Under the pieces are notes generated by a model that was not told the origin of the DNA, ran no database searches, and saw nothing but the letters and a program-made list of their open reading frames with translations. Below, piece by piece: positions 21,450 through 31,514 of a stretch of 64,000 nucleotides of DNA (the stretch's first letter is position 1; the number at the start of each line of letters is the position of its first letter). Both the position numbers and the translations under genes were made by a program. This stretch comes from Sphingomonas sediminicola (GTDB lineage Bacteria; Pseudomonadota; Alphaproteobacteria; Sphingomonadales; Sphingomonadaceae): positions 1,364,001 to 1,428,000 of the forward strand of contig NZ_CP060782.1 in assembly GCF_014489515.1 (NCBI RefSeq), in the 5' to 3' direction.

Positions 21450-22649
21450 CTACTGCTCGAGCGCGGCAACGCCCGGCAGAGTACGCCCTTCCATCCACTC
21501 AAGGAATGCTCCGCCTGCAGTCGAGACGAACGTGAAGTCACGTGCGACGCCTGCGTGATTTAGGGCCGCCACCGTATCTCCGCCGCCAGCGACCGAAACC
21601 AGGCTGCCCTCCTTTGTCAGCGCCGCAGCAGTCTTGGCAAGCGCAACGGTCGCAGCATCGAAGGGAGGCGTCTCGAAAGCTCCGAGAGGCCCATTCCAGA
21701 CAAGCGTGCGGCAGGTTTTGAGCACGTCGGCCAGCGCTTCGATCGCGGCAGGTCCAACGTCGAGGATCATCTCATCCGACTGAACCTCGTGCACGTTCAC
21801 GGTGCGCATGCTTGCCGGATTTGGCGCGAACTCCTTTGCGACGACCACGTCGTAGGGGAGGTGGATCGTGCATCCCGCCTCATCCGCGCGATCGAAGATC
21901 GAATTGGCCTCGCCAGTCAGCTCGTGCTCGCAAAGCGATTTGCCCACGTCGACGCCGCGCGCGGCAAGGAAGGTGTTCGCCATTCCGCCGCCAATGATCA
22001 GGTGATCGACCTTCCCGACTAGATGGCCGAGCACGGCAAGCTTGGTGGAAACCTTCGCGCCGCCGACAACCGCCGCAACAGGACGCTCCGGATTGCCGAG
22101 CGCTCGCTCCAGAGCCTTGAGCTCGGTCTCCATCGCCCGCCCGGCAAAGCTCGGGAGCAAATGCGCAATTCCTTCCGTCGAGGCATGGGCGCGGTGCGCC
22201 GCCGAGAAGGCGTCGTTGACATAGTAGTCGCCGAGCGCCGCCATAGCCTTGGCCAACTCGGAATCATTCTTCTCTTCGCCCGTGTGGAATCGCGTGTTCT
22301 CGAGGATGCCAACGTTACCCGGCAGCATCGTGCCGATCGCCCGCTCGGCCTCGGGACCCTGGCAATCTTCAATGAAGCGGACCGACCGCCCTGTCAGCGC
22401 AGCCAGCGGCTTCACGAGAAGCGCCGTCGACATATCGGGCCGCACTTGGCCCTTGGGCCGCCCAAAGTGCGAAAGCAGCAGGACGATCGCTCCGCGGTCG
22501 GAAAGCTCTGCAATCGTCGGAACGGCGGCGCGAAGCCGCGTGTCGTCACTGACCGAGCCATCCTGCATCGGTACGTTGAGGTCGACGCGAACGAGCACCC
22601 GCTTGCCGTTCAGATCCTCCGGCAGATCGTCGAGAGTCTTGAAAGTCAC
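21450..22649 (-). CDS. pgk: Phosphoglycerate kinase
   Basis: Transfers phosphate between 1,3-bisphosphoglycerate and ADP; 399 residues. The N-terminal substrate site reads [17 protein letters not shown], with [12 protein letters not shown] and the nucleotide-domain GGGDTVAAL. The start is GTG at 22649, overlapping the MOSC stop (GTGA). The frame is intact. Confidence 0.96.
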   Translation of the reverse strand: MTFKTLDDLPEDLNGKRVLVRVDLNVPMQDGSVSDDTRLRAAVPTIAELSDRGAIVLLLSHFGRPKGQVRPDMSTALLVKPLAALTGRSVRFIEDCQGPEAERAIGTMLPGNVGILENTRFHTGEEKNDSELAKAMAALGDYYVNDAFSAAHRAHASTEGIAHLLPSFAGRAMETELKALERALGNPERPVAAVVGGAKVSTKLAVLGHLVGKVDHLIIGGGMANTFLAARGVDVGKSLCEHELTGEANSIFDRADEAGCTIHLPYDVVVAKEFAPNPASMRTVNVHEVQSDEMILDVGPAAIEALADVLKTCRTLVWNGPLGAFETPPFDAATVALAKTAAALTKEGSLVSVAGGGDTVAALNHAGVARDFTFVSTAGGAFLEWMEGRTLPGVAALEQ

Positions 22650-23089
22650 GCGTCCTCGATCCTGATCTCGTCGCCGACGGATACGGTCCCGCCGCTTATC
22701 ACTTGGGCTCCGGCACCGCCCCGCCAGTCGACGGTAAGCGCCTGTCTCAGTCCCGGATGCAATTCCTCCATCCGGTCGCAGGGATCAATCTCGACTCTGA
22801 CCTCGAGAACCACGTCATCGCCTATCCGCAGGCGAACGCCCTCGCGCTGAGGCAGATCAAATCCTTCGACAAGGAGATTTGCTCGCCGCTCCCACCACGG
22901 AAGACTGCCGCCGACCTCTCGCATCGCTTGAGCCCAATCCTCGGCTTCGAGCAGCGACACCTGCCGGCGCTGCTTTCCGCCGTTGCGATCGCCTTCGACG
23001 CCGAACTCCGGGCTGACCCGGACGCTGGTCAGCTGCTCGATCGGCCCTCGCCGCTCGCTATGGCGTGCGATGCCGGCGATCTGGCCCAT
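22646..23089 (-). CDS. MOSC domain protein
   Basis: 147-residue single-domain protein of the MOSC (molybdenum cofactor sulfurase C-terminal) fold. It shows [29 protein letters not shown] and [13 protein letters not shown], where the Cys matches the conserved MOSC cysteine. MOSC proteins bind sulfur or metal-sulfur carriers; the role of stand-alone members is not settled. The ATG at 23089 lies one base after the repaired gapA stop, and its own stop overlaps pgk, so it is inserted into the glycolytic operon. Confidence 0.75.
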   Translation of the reverse strand: MGQIAGIARHSERRGPIEQLTSVRVSPEFGVEGDRNGGKQRRQVSLLEAEDWAQAMREVGGSLPWWERRANLLVEGFDLPQREGVRLRIGDDVVLEVRVEIDPCDRMEELHPGLRQALTVDWRGGAGAQVISGGTVSVGDEIRIEDA

Positions 23090-23090
23090 C

Positions 23091-24096
23091 TCAGCCGAGC
23101 TTGGCCATCGCTGCAGCGGTGTCGACCATACGGTTCGAGAAGCCCATTCATTGTCGTACCAACTGACGACGCGGACGAGCTTGCCTTCGAGCACGGCCGT
23201 TTCGAGGCTGTCGACGGTCGAGCTCGCCGAATTATGGTTGAGGTCGATCGAAACCAAGGGCTCGTCGGTGTAGGCGAGGATGCCCTTGAGGCGGCCGCTT
23301 TCGCTCGCAGCCTTCAGCGCACCGTTGACCTCTTCGAGCGTCGTGTCGCGCTTCGGCGTGAAGGTCAGATCGACGAGGCTTACGTTCGGAACTGGCACGC
23401 GGACCGCGGAGCCGTCGAGTTTGCCCTTGAGTTCCGGAAGCACCTCGCCCACCGCGCGGGCAGCGCCGGTGGTCGTCGGGATGATCGACATCGCCGCAGC
23501 ACGGGCGCGGCGGGGATCGGAGTGGATCTGGTCGAGGATCTTCTGGTCGTTGGTGTAGGCGTGGATCGTCGTCATCAGGCCGCGCTCAATGCCGATCGTG
23601 TCGTTCAGCACCTTGGCGACCGGCGCTAGGCAATTGGTCGTGCAGGACGCGTTTGAGACGATCTTGTGCTCGGCGGTCAGCTTGTCGTCGTTGACGCCGT
23701 AGACGACGGTCAGGTCGGCACCCTTGGCTGGGCCGAGATGAGGACGCGCTTGGCGCCTGCCGCGAGGTGCTTCTCGCCGCCTGCACGGTCCGTGAAGAAG
23801 CCCGTGCACTCCAGCGCGATGTCGACGCCGTTGGCTGCATGCGGGAGATTAGCCGGGTCGCGCTCCGCTGTGACGTGGATGCGCTTGCCGTTGACGATGA
23901 TGTCATTGCCGTCGGTCGTCACTTCACCTGGGAAGACGCCGTGCACGCTATCGCGCTTGAACAGCCAGGCATTGGCCTTCGCGTCGGCGAGGTCGTTGAT
24001 CGCGACCAGCTCGAGGCCGCTATCGGGCCGCTCGAGGATCGCGCGCGCTACCAGCCGGCCGATGCGTCCGAAGCCGTTGATTGCAACTTTGGTCAT
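23091..24096 (-). CDS. gapA: Glyceraldehyde-3-phosphate dehydrogenase (two frameshifts)
   Basis: NAD(P)-dependent glycolytic dehydrogenase. It begins [20 protein letters not shown] (Rossmann fold), and the catalytic Cys is in [16 protein letters not shown]. One base is missing in ggg at 23730-23732, which breaks [17 protein letters not shown]. Another is missing in ccc at 23143-23145, which breaks [17 protein letters not shown]. With both restored the protein is exactly 335 residues, the standard length, and ends at the TGA at 23091. These are probably sequence errors, as gapA is normally essential. Confidence 0.93.
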
Positions 24097-24112
24097 TGAA
24101 TGCCTCTCTGTT

Positions 24113-26092
24113 TCATGTGGCCGAGTACGCGCTCGGCAACTGCGTCAGGGTGAGCCCGAAGAATTCGTATGCGTCCTTGGCCGGAGCCGAGACGCCGAAG
24201 CGGTCGATGCCGATCCGAAGGCCGTGGAGCCCGGTGTAGCGCTCCCAGCCGAAGGTGGTGCCGGCCTCGATCGACACCCGGAGGATCTCGCGATTGCTGA
24301 CGTCTGGCAGGATGTCTTCGCGATAATCGGCGGACTGCTCGTCGAAAAGCTCGGTGGACGGCATGGAGACCACATCGGTGCCGATGCCCTGCCCTTCAAG
24401 GCGTTCGGCGGCGTCGAGAGCGATCTCGACCTCCGAACCGGTGGCGATGATGATGACCTTGCGGGCGTTTCCAGCCGCCTTGAGGCGGTAGGCGCCGCGA
24501 GCGCAAAGGTTGCCGTCGACGGCTTCGGTGCGGACCGGGCGGAGGTTCTGGCGGGTCAGCGCGAGAACGCTCGGCTCCTTGCTCGCCAGAGCCAAAGCCC
24601 AGCATTCGGCTGTCTCGACCGCGTCTGCAGGGCGATAGACATTGAGACCCGGCATCGCTCGGAGGCTCTGCAGATGCTCAACCGGCTGGTGGGTCGGACC
24701 GTCCTCGCCAAGGCCGATGGAATCGTGGGTCATCACGTAGATAACCTTGGCCTGCTGCAGCGCCGACAGGCGGATCGCCGGTCGGGCATAGTCGGTGAAG
24801 ACGAGGAACGTGCCACCGTACGGGATCACGCCGCCGTGCAGCGCCATGCCGTTCATCGCCGCGGCCATGCCAAACTCGCGGATGCCGTAATAGATGTAGC
24901 GGCCGCCGTAGTTGTCAGCCGTAAGCGGCTGAAGCGCCTTGGTTTTCGTGTTGTTGGAGCCAGTGAGGTCGGCTGAGCCGCCGATGGTTGCCTGCACCAC
25001 CGGATTGATCGCTTCGAGCGCCATTTCCGAAGCCTTGCGAGTGGCAACCGTCGGCCGGTTTGCAATCAGGCCATCGACGTAGGGCTTCAGCCAGCTGTCG
25101 TCGGCCTCGTTGGCGACCCGGCTGGTGAACTCGCCCTTGTTACTGTTGGCGTCGAGACGCTTTCTCCATTCGGCGCGGGCCGATGCGCCTCTGCTTCCAG
25201 CCTCACGCCACGCGCTGAGCACGTCTTCGGGAATCTCGAAGGCAGGCAGGTCCCAGTCGAGTTCGATGCGCGCTGCGGCGACTTCCTCTTTGCCGAGTGC
25301 CGAGCCGTGCGTCGCCGCCGTGCCCTGCTTGTGCGGAGCGCCGTAGCCGATGATCGTCTTGCAGCGGATCAGCGACGGGCGCGGGTCGGCTTTCGCCTCT
25401 TCAATGGCGCGCGAAACGTCGTCGGCATCGAGACCGTCGCACTCAGTCGTGTGCCAGCCACTGGCCTGATGGCGAGCAACCACGTCCTCGTTCCGCGACA
25501 GATCGGTCGAGCCGTCGATGGTAATTTCATTGTCATCCCAAAGAACGATCAGCCGCCCGAGCTTCAAGTGACCCGCAAGGCCCACCGCCTCGTGGTTGAT
25601 GCCTTCCATCAGGCAGCCGTCGCCCGCGATCACGTAGGTCCAGTGATCGACGAGGTCGTCGCCGTACACCGCGTTGAGGTGGCGCTCGGCGATTGCGGTG
25701 CCGACGGCCATCGCGACGCCTTGCCCCAGAGGACCGGTCGTGACCTCGACGCCGGGGAGCTCGAAATTCTCCGGGTGCCCGGCCGTCGGGCTGTGCAGCT
25801 GGCGAAAGTGCTCGATGTCCTCGATCGTCGGCCGCGCGTAGCCCGTCAGATAGAGCAGAGCGTAGATCAGCATCGATCCGTGGCCGGCCGACAAAATGAA
25901 GCGGTCCCGGTCCGGCCAATGTGGATCGGTGGGGTCGAATTTCAGATGGCGTGTGAAGAGCGCGGTCGCCGCATCGGCCATGCCCATCGGCATTCCTGGG
26001 TGACCGCTGTTAGCAGCTTCGACCGCATCCATCGCCAAGGCTCGAATGGCATTGGCAAGTCGGCGTTGAGTCGGCTGCAAGTCGCGCTCCAT
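24113..26092 (-). CDS. tkt: Transketolase
   Basis: Thiamine-diphosphate enzyme of the pentose phosphate pathway, 659 residues. The N-terminal [15 protein letters not shown], the cofactor motif [18 protein letters not shown], and the pyrimidine-domain [18 protein letters not shown] are all present. It heads the run tkt-gapA-MOSC-pgk-2OG-aldolase-thiE. The 141 bases upstream (26093-26233) separate it from the divergent zapA unit and should hold both promoters. I could not pick a clear -35/-10 pair there. Confidence 0.96.
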   Translation of the reverse strand: MERDLQPTQRRLANAIRALAMDAVEAANSGHPGMPMGMADAATALFTRHLKFDPTDPHWPDRDRFILSAGHGSMLIYALLYLTGYARPTIEDIEHFRQLHSPTAGHPENFELPGVEVTTGPLGQGVAMAVGTAIAERHLNAVYGDDLVDHWTYVIAGDGCLMEGINHEAVGLAGHLKLGRLIVLWDDNEITIDGSTDLSRNEDVVARHQASGWHTTECDGLDADDVSRAIEEAKADPRPSLIRCKTIIGYGAPHKQGTAATHGSALGKEEVAAARIELDWDLPAFEIPEDVLSAWREAGSRGASARAEWRKRLDANSNKGEFTSRVANEADDSWLKPYVDGLIANRPTVATRKASEMALEAINPVVQATIGGSADLTGSNNTKTKALQPLTADNYGGRYIYYGIREFGMAAAMNGMALHGGVIPYGGTFLVFTDYARPAIRLSALQQAKVIYVMTHDSIGLGEDGPTHQPVEHLQSLRAMPGLNVYRPADAVETAECWALALASKEPSVLALTRQNLRPVRTEAVDGNLCARGAYRLKAAGNARKVIIIATGSEVEIALDAAERLEGQGIGTDVVSMPSTELFDEQSADYREDILPDVSNREILRVSIEAGTTFGWERYTGLHGLRIGIDRFGVSAPAKDAYEFFGLTLTQLPSAYSAT

Positions 26093-26233
26093 CTACGGGT
26101 CGGCCTGCACGCGAGATTCGGCGGGCCGGATTGCGGTGGCCCTTGGCGGGTGAGCGGTGAACCGTCAACCTTGAGCCCCGCGGCAAGCACTCGCGTCTTG
26201 CCGGGAACGCGCTTTGTGCTTAGCTAAAATTAT

Positions 26234-26409
26234 ATGGATGAGGGCGTCTGACTTCCGCGCTGGACAGAGCCGAGCGCGCTATCCTGCGCATCGAGCGCAC
26301 AATTTCGCAACCGAAGCGGCTCGAGGGACGCGACGACGAGCTTCGCGCCCGTGTTCGGGAAGCCGTCGCCGAGCTCGACCAGCTCATCCGAGCGGCGGAG
26401 AACGCCTGA
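26234..26409 (+). CDS. Small coiled-coil protein upstream of zapA (start uncertain)
   Basis: A short frame ending in TGA that shares a base with the zapA ATG (TGATG). It encodes a charged heptad-like helix: LDRAERAILRIERTIS, then ELRARVREAVAELDQLIRAA. The frame is open only from 26242, without an ATG. An ATG at 26234 (MDEGV) would fit if one base is missing near 26249, giving about 58 residues. Comparable small coiled-coil genes sit before zapA in related bacteria, as far as I recall. The function is unknown. Confidence 0.55.
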
Positions 26410-26723
26410 TGTCCGAGATCGACGTCTTCATTGCTGGGCGCGCTTACAAGGTCGCCTGCCGCGACGGCGAAGAGGATTCTCTGCGCAAGGCTGCATCGCT
26501 GGTCGATGCGAAGAGCCGGGAGGCGTTATCCGGGCTTGGGACTCTCTCCGAAGCCCGCCAGTTGTTGTTCGCTTCGCTGCTGCTCGCCGATCAGTTGGTC
26601 GACGACGGACGCACTCCGGTGCCAGTTCTTCCCGATCCCGCTCTGGCCGAGCGGGCCGAGAAGATCGCCGATCGGCTCGAATCGCTCGCTGCGGCACTTG
26701 AGGCGGAGGCCGTCACCGCCTAG
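26409..26723 (+). CDS. zapA: Cell division protein ZapA
   Basis: FtsZ-ring stabilising protein of about 104 residues. It starts MSEIDVFIAGRAYKVACRDG, the N-terminal FtsZ-binding head typical of ZapA. A C-terminal helix predicted to form a coiled coil follows (ERAEKIADRLESLAAALEAE). Position directly ahead of 6S RNA and fthC is the classic zapA-ssrS-ygfA arrangement. An upstream in-frame extension is Arg-rich and not conserved. Confidence 0.88.
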   Translation: MSEIDVFIAGRAYKVACRDGEEDSLRKAASLVDAKSREALSGLGTLSEARQLLFASLLLADQLVDDGRTPVPVLPDPALAERAEKIADRLESLAAALEAEAVTA

Positions 26724-26727
26724 ATTG

Positions 26728-26893
26728 GTTCTGACGGGTACTGCCCGGTACGAGCCTTTGAATATCCCTGAGGCTTATCGATCCAAATGGGAGCTGTCCC
26801 TGCCCGGACCCTGGTCCGACGCATATGGCGCCCACCTGACGTTTGTGGCGTCAGAGGATTTCCGGCAAACGGCCATGGTGGGCCCGTCACTTC
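26728..26893 (+). ncRNA. ssrS: 6S RNA (ssrS)
   Basis: The 150-base interval between zapA and the fthC start has no convincing coding signal but folds as a long rod. TGACGGG at 26732-26738 pairs with CCCGTCA at 26883-26889 to close the molecule. An internal hairpin TGACG...CGTCA lies at about 26837-26852. Alphaproteobacterial 6S RNA is encoded in just this place, between zapA and the 5-formyl-THF cyclo-ligase gene. It binds sigma-70 RNA polymerase in stationary phase. The exact ends are estimates, since the closing stem may extend a few bases further. Confidence 0.75.
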
Positions 26894-27462
26894 CCTTTGA
26901 CCTTTCCAAGGATTCCCTGCGCCGCACGGCGCTGGACGCGCGGAAGGCGTTCGCCAGCACCTTGGACGATGGTCACAAGGCCATTCTTGAGCGGAAGCTG
27001 GCGGAACATCTGACTTCACTCTGTGCGCATTCGTCTGTCGTCGCCGGCTATGCCCCGATGGGCAGCGAAATCAGCCCGATGCTGGCGATGGAGGAAGCGC
27101 GAGCAGTGGGCCGAATCGTCGCCTTCCCCGCCTTCTCAGATCCAGCAAAGCCGTTTCGCTTCCTTGCCGGCGATCCAGCGGAACCAGGTCCGTTTGGGTT
27201 CCTCCAACCGAAGCGTCGCGCACCCGTCGTGGAGCCAGATCTCATTTTCGTGCCGCTGATTGCCGTTGATGCGAAGGGAACGCGCCTCGGCCGGGGCAAG
27301 GGTCACTACGACCGCGCTCTTGGACGCCTGAAGAAGACCGGCGCCAAGCTGATCGGTGTGGGCTGGTCGATGCAACGTCTGGATACGATCATCCCAACCG
27401 ATCCGTGGGACATCCCGCTACACGGCTTCGCCAGCCCCGACGGCGTTGAGGAATTCTCCTGA
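26875..27462 (+). CDS. fthC: 5-formyltetrahydrofolate cyclo-ligase
   Basis: ATP-dependent conversion of 5-formyl-THF to 5,10-methenyl-THF, about 195 residues. The C-terminal signature GRGKGHYDRALGRLK and the substrate region YAPMGSEISPM are present. The first start codons in the conserved frame are ATG 26875 and GTG 26878, both inside the 3' arm of the 6S RNA, so the mRNA either starts within or is processed from the same transcript. It is followed by DUF2842 with TGATG coupling. Confidence 0.88.
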   Translation: MVGPSLPFDLSKDSLRRTALDARKAFASTLDDGHKAILERKLAEHLTSLCAHSSVVAGYAPMGSEISPMLAMEEARAVGRIVAFPAFSDPAKPFRFLAGDPAEPGPFGFLQPKRRAPVVEPDLIFVPLIAVDAKGTRLGRGKGHYDRALGRLKKTGAKLIGVGWSMQRLDTIIPTDPWDIPLHGFASPDGVEEFS

Positions 27463-27689
27463 TGCAGCCGAGTTGGAGACGTGGCGCCGGAATCGCGGCG
27501 ATCCTGCTTCTGATCGTGCTTTGGGCGGTAATCGTCGCGAGCTTCTCGAGGATGGTCGGGCAATGGCCGGTTCTCGTTCAGGCTCTGTTTTATCTAATTG
27601 TAGGAATAGCTTGGATCGCGCCGTTGAAACCGTTGCTGAGATGGTCCCAAACGGGACACTGGCGACAAGGGCCTAACGTCCGCGATTGA
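27462..27689 (+). CDS. DUF2842 membrane protein
   Basis: 75-residue protein with two transmembrane helices (IAAILLLIVLWAVIVASF and LFYLIVGIAWIAPLKPLL) joined by a short loop; matches the alphaproteobacterial DUF2842 pattern ending in PLLRWSQTG. The ATG at 27462 shares a base with the fthC stop. No function is known. Confidence 0.75.
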   Translation: MQPSWRRGAGIAAILLLIVLWAVIVASFSRMVGQWPVLVQALFYLIVGIAWIAPLKPLLRWSQTGHWRQGPNVRD

Positions 27690-28816
27690 AGCGAGCGTAT
27701 TATTTCACTATATCACCGCGTCCCGTGACTCAGACCATCGCCTTGAACGCCGCCCGTTTTTGGCGCGAGCGCCCGCAGGAAGTACTCCTGGCGGGAGTCG
27801 TTGCGCTCGCCGGAATTGTGGCGCTCGCGGGATCGGCCGATTCGACGCCGAGTCTGTCAGGCGTTGGGTCGAATAAGGTTGCTGAAGCGCCACCTGCGCC
27901 CCCGCCGATGCTCATTCGTCAGCTTCCCGTCGACCAGGCACTGGCGATCAACCAGGGCATTGCACTCGATACGGGTCCAAACCCTGCTGCCAGGCCCTTT
28001 TCGCTTGGCAAGGTCGATGCGGCGACGCGCTCGCGTGCACTCGAATGCCTTACCAGCGCCGTCTATTACGAAGCGGGCCAGGAAAGCACAGACGGACAGC
28101 GTGCAGTCGCGCAGGTCGTTCTGAACCGCGTCCGCCACCCCGCCTTCCCCGCAAGCGTCTGCGGCGTTGTCTACGAAGGCTCGACGCGCGCGACGGGTTG
28201 CCAGTTCACCTTCACCTGCGACGGTTCGCTCTCTCGCGGTCCGGCTCTCGACGCCTGGCGCCGCGCAAAGTCGGTCGCCGAAGCCGCGCTTGCCGGCTAC
28301 GTCTACAAGCCGGTCGGGAACGCGACCCACTATCACGCCGACTATGTCGTTCCCTATTGGGCGTCGACCCTCACCAAGAATGCCGTCATCGGCGCGCATA
28401 TCTTCTATCGCTGGGCAGGCGACTGGGGACGTTCGACGGCTTTCTCGCAAGACTATTCGCACCGTGAAGCGAACGTCGACGCTCTGCGTGCGGCGGCATT
28501 GCTCGCCGAACAGCGCGACATCGCGACACGAGGGCAGTCCTCAGAGGTCGCGGAAGCGGTGGCTGAGATCCCTGGCGCCCAGGCGCTCGCTCCCTCAATG
28601 CGTGGTGACAAGCGCGTCGCGATTCGCTTCAACATGACGGCGCGCAAGGCGGCCGACGAAGCAAAGCACACCGACTATGTCGAGCAGGTGAAGGCGTCGG
28701 ATAACCTCCGCTGGTCTCTGAATGGCGGCATGGCTGCGGCTGACGAAAAGCCTTTCGGCAAGGCGGCCACGCAATCGCCTTCAGCCACCGGCACTGCGAG
28801 TGGCTCACCCGAATAA
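27686..28816 (+). CDS. Cell wall hydrolase, SleB/CwlJ family
   Basis: Envelope lytic enzyme of the Hydrolase_2 family, up to 376 residues. The N terminus has a signal-anchor helix (EVLLAGVVALAGIVALAGSA) and a Pro-rich linker. The catalytic domain around 115-245 has CLTSAVYYEAGQESTDGQRA, with the presumed catalytic Glu, and then VVLNRVRHPAFPASVCGVVY, GCQFTFTCDGSL and NATHYHADYVVPYW. The C terminus is low-complexity. The TTG at 27686 overlaps the DUF2842 stop (TTGA). GTG 27725 is an equally possible start. Confidence 0.82.
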   Translation: MKRAYYFTISPRPVTQTIALNAARFWRERPQEVLLAGVVALAGIVALAGSADSTPSLSGVGSNKVAEAPPAPPPMLIRQLPVDQALAINQGIALDTGPNPAARPFSLGKVDAATRSRALECLTSAVYYEAGQESTDGQRAVAQVVLNRVRHPAFPASVCGVVYEGSTRATGCQFTFTCDGSLSRGPALDAWRRAKSVAEAALAGYVYKPVGNATHYHADYVVPYWASTLTKNAVIGAHIFYRWAGDWGRSTAFSQDYSHREANVDALRAAALLAEQRDIATRGQSSEVAEAVAEIPGAQALAPSMRGDKRVAIRFNMTARKAADEAKHTDYVEQVKASDNLRWSLNGGMAAADEKPFGKAATQSPSATGTASGSPE

Positions 28817-28850
28817 GCGGCCTTTCCAGGCCCACTGCGAATTCCAGGAA

Positions 28851-28927
<77 letters not shown>

Positions 28928-28947
28928 GTTTTTGGCGTGGCGGCGAA

Positions 28948-30144
28948 CTAGGTGGCAGCCCGCGGGGTGTCAACATCGCCAGCGTCTTTTTCCGCGTCTT
29001 CCTCGCCGGCGTGGGTCAACGTGCCGTGCTCGAAGAGGAAACCGGCGATGTCGGGGGTACCCGCCGCGGAGAAAATCGTCTTCATGATGATCAACAGCGG
29101 AACGGCCAGAAGCGCTCCGGTCGTCCCCCAGACCCATGACCAGAAACTCAGCGAGACCAGGATCGCGAGCGGGCTGATCGTCAGGCGCTTGCCGACAATC
29201 ATCGGCGTAATCAGGTTGGCTTCAACCAGATGAAGCCCGACAAAGACGAGGGCGGAAGCAAGGCCGACCAGACATCCGGGAAGGTCATCAGCCCGCCGAA
29301 GAAGAGCAGCAGCGCCGATCCGATCGGACCCAGATAGGGAATGAAGTTCAGCACCGCGACGATGCCGCCCCACATGATCGGCGAATCCATTCCAAGCTGC
29401 CACAGCACGAGGGCAGTGAGAGCCCCCAGCGTGACATTGATGAGCGTGATGGTGCCGATGTAGATCGACGTTGCGTCCACGACCTGTTGGATCACGCGAG
29501 CAGTTGTAAGCGCCCCTCGAAGCTGCCTCGGCTGACGATCGTGCGCTTGCGCATGGACGTCCAGCCGGCGAGGAAGAAGAAGATCACCAGCAGCGAGAAG
29601 AACAGCTGGATGAGGAGGTGCGGCGCGGACGTAGCCAGCAGCCCGAAAGGGAGTTTGGAGTTTCGATCCGCACTGTCCGGCCCTGCTCAGGCGAGATCGT
29701 GATTTGCGAGAAGATCCGCTCCACGAACTTGTCGAACGACTTGTAGAGGTCGAGAACCGGGCCGAGCGCTGCTTTCGCCTTCGGAATGCGCTCGGGAATC
29801 AGCGCAACCCAATCGATCGCCGGAAGGACAATCGAGCCGAGTGCGAAAGCAGCCAGCAGAATAAAGAAGATGATGCAAAGCCCGGCAGCGAGACGCGAGG
29901 GCACCCCTCGACGCTCCAGCCACTCCAGCATCGGCACGAGGGTGATCGCGACGACCAGCGCGGCAGTTACCGGCAGGAAGAACTCGGCTCCCGCCCTGAG
30001 CGCGAACGGCACCCCAAGCAGAATGCCCAAGCCCGCGATAAGGGCGATTGAAGCCAGCAGTCGGTCGCGCTTGGTACTGCTTTCAATAAAAGCGTGCGGC
30101 ACTTCGACCGGAGGCGGCGCCTTCTTTCTGGTCCGAGCATCCAT
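28948..30144 (-). CDS. AI-2E family transporter (three frameshifts)
   Basis: PerM/TqsA-type inner-membrane permease, about 399 residues when repaired, starting MDARTRKKAPPPVEVPHAF. Hydrophobic blocks match the family: LLASIALIAGLGILLGVPF, FLPVTAALVVAITLVPMLE, then NFIPYLGPIGSALLLFFGG and ISPLAILVSLSFWSWVWG. Bases are missing near 29657 (CC, restoring ETPKLPFGLLATSAP), in cccc 29513-29516 (restoring SFEGALTTARVIQQ), and near 29250 (restoring SALLPALVFVGLHLVEANL). Substrates in this family range from AI-2 to ions and cannot be assigned here. Confidence 0.82.
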
Positions 30145-30198
30145 AAGATGACGATATCCGCCCGAACGCATACCCGCCAGCGGCTTGCGAAGAAATCA

Positions 30199-30283
30199 TG
30201 GTGCCCCTGGTCCGACTCGAACGGACACTCCGGTTAGGAACTCGATTTTGAGTCGAGCGCGTCTACCATTCCGCCACAGGGGC
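30199..30283 (-). tRNA. tRNA-Leu (CAA)
   Basis: 85 bases on the minus strand with acceptor stem GCCCCTG/CAGGGGC, a long class II variable arm, anticodon stem-loop CTCGA-CTCAAAA-TCGAG giving anticodon CAA, and encoded CCA at 30199-30201. Confidence 0.94.
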
Positions 30284-30335
30284 CCCGTAGCGGGCTCTAG
30301 CTAGCGAGCGCCCGCCGGAAGGACAACCGCGGCGT

Positions 30336-30782
30336 TCAGCCGGCAAATGAGAATGCTGTCGGCGCCGCGCCGTAGCGGTTAGGAATCGTCGAGCCCTTCT
30401 TCATGAAAAGCGTAAGAAGATTGGCAAACGCGAGCACCGTGATGCCAAGGTAGCCGAGCGCGACGATCTGCGGCAGCGCTCCCCGGAATGCGAAAGCCAC
30501 CGGCACGAGGAGCAGCATCACGCAGGGCACGATCAGCTCGCGGCCCGTCTTATTGACGTCGTGGAGACGCCTGACACCCACGGCCAGCTGCGGAATCAGC
30601 AGCAACACGCCGACCGCTCCCGCAAGCAGCGGCCCTAGGGCCAGGAGCGTTCCGACAAGGCTGGCAACTGCACTCGCAATGATCACGAAAACGAAGAAGA
30701 GCCAGAATTCCTCGCGCGAAGCCCGACCGGAGAAATCAGCATATTTCTTCAGCGTATAAAGCGCGCATTCGAACAGCTTCAT
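30336..30782 (-). CDS. DUF805 membrane protein (copy 1)
   Basis: 148 residues starting MKLFECALYTLKKYADFSGR. DUF805 hallmarks are the N-terminal YADFSGRASREEFWLFF and VGVRRLHDVNKTGR between helices, with four predicted transmembrane segments. The function of DUF805 (YhaH-like) proteins is unknown. A second member follows at 30964-31461. An in-frame ATG further upstream is not conserved. Confidence 0.82.
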   Translation of the reverse strand: MKLFECALYTLKKYADFSGRASREEFWLFFVFVIIASAVASLVGTLLALGPLLAGAVGVLLLIPQLAVGVRRLHDVNKTGRELIVPCVMLLLVPVAFAFRGALPQIVALGYLGITVLAFANLLTLFMKKGSTIPNRYGAAPTAFSFAG

Positions 30783-30963
30783 GGTGACCCCCTCGATACG
30801 CGGCAGGTCGCTAGACGGTTGAGCACCGCTACCCACGCGCTTCCGAAAGTTTCGCTGAATTGCTGTTAAATATCAATTACGAAGGTTTGGTAATCCAGAA
30901 ATTCACGTTTCCTTCTCGTAGGTTGAGGCGGGCCGCCGTCGAACAGCGGCCCGCCTCCTAACT
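30783..30963. other. Intergenic region between the two DUF805 genes
   Basis: About 180 bases without coding potential. The half next to copy 1 is AT-rich (around 30860-30910) and probably holds its promoter. A 12-bp stem, GAGGCGGGCCGC (30925-30936) with GCGGCCCGCCTC (30946-30957), follows the stop of copy 2 at 30964 and may terminate it, though no T-run follows. Confidence 0.5.
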
Positions 30964-31461
30964 TCAGACGGTCGCAGCTGCGGTGCCACCGGCGTACGGG
31001 TCGGGTCCGTAGCTATTTTCGCCCTTGGTTCCCGGAAGAACCATGAAAACCAGCAGCGCAATCCCACCGACGAGAGCCAGCAAGCCGAGCAGCATCGTCG
31101 CGCCTGCGAGCGCCATCATGCTTCCCGAGGCAATCGCCGCGCCGGCCGCGAGTGCGAAGATGAGGTAGGGCACGATCGCGATCAGCAACCACCAGCCGCT
31201 GCGGTTGGTGTCGTGCAGGCGCCGCACGCCGACAGCGATCGACGGAACAAGTGTTCCAAGCATCAGGAGAATGCTGAGGAAACCGTACGGACCGACCGTA
31301 TGGTCGAGGCCGACGATGTTCTCCACGATGGAAATGACGATGTAGGCAACGACCAGAGCGAGCGTGAACCACCAATATTCCGCCCGAGGCGCGCGGCCCG
31401 AGAAATCGGCATATATTTGCAACGGGCGCTTCGCCCAATCGATCGGCGTCAGTTCAGTCAT
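30964..31461 (-). CDS. DUF805 membrane protein (copy 2)
   Basis: 165 residues, four transmembrane segments, with QIYADFSGRAPRAEYWWFTL and AVGVRRLHDTNRSGWWLLIA matching copy 1 at the family motifs but diverged elsewhere, so an old duplication or separate paralogue. It begins MTELTPIDWAKRPLQIY. Function unknown. Confidence 0.85.
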   Translation of the reverse strand: MTELTPIDWAKRPLQIYADFSGRAPRAEYWWFTLALVVAYIVISIVENIVGLDHTVGPYGFLSILLMLGTLVPSIAVGVRRLHDTNRSGWWLLIAIVPYLIFALAAGAAIASGSMMALAGATMLLGLLALVGGIALLVFMVLPGTKGENSYGPDPYAGGTAAATV

Positions 31462-31514
31462 GTATTCCCCTCTGTTGAAGACCGAGATGCTAGCCCGTCA
31501 TTTCCCAACCGCAA

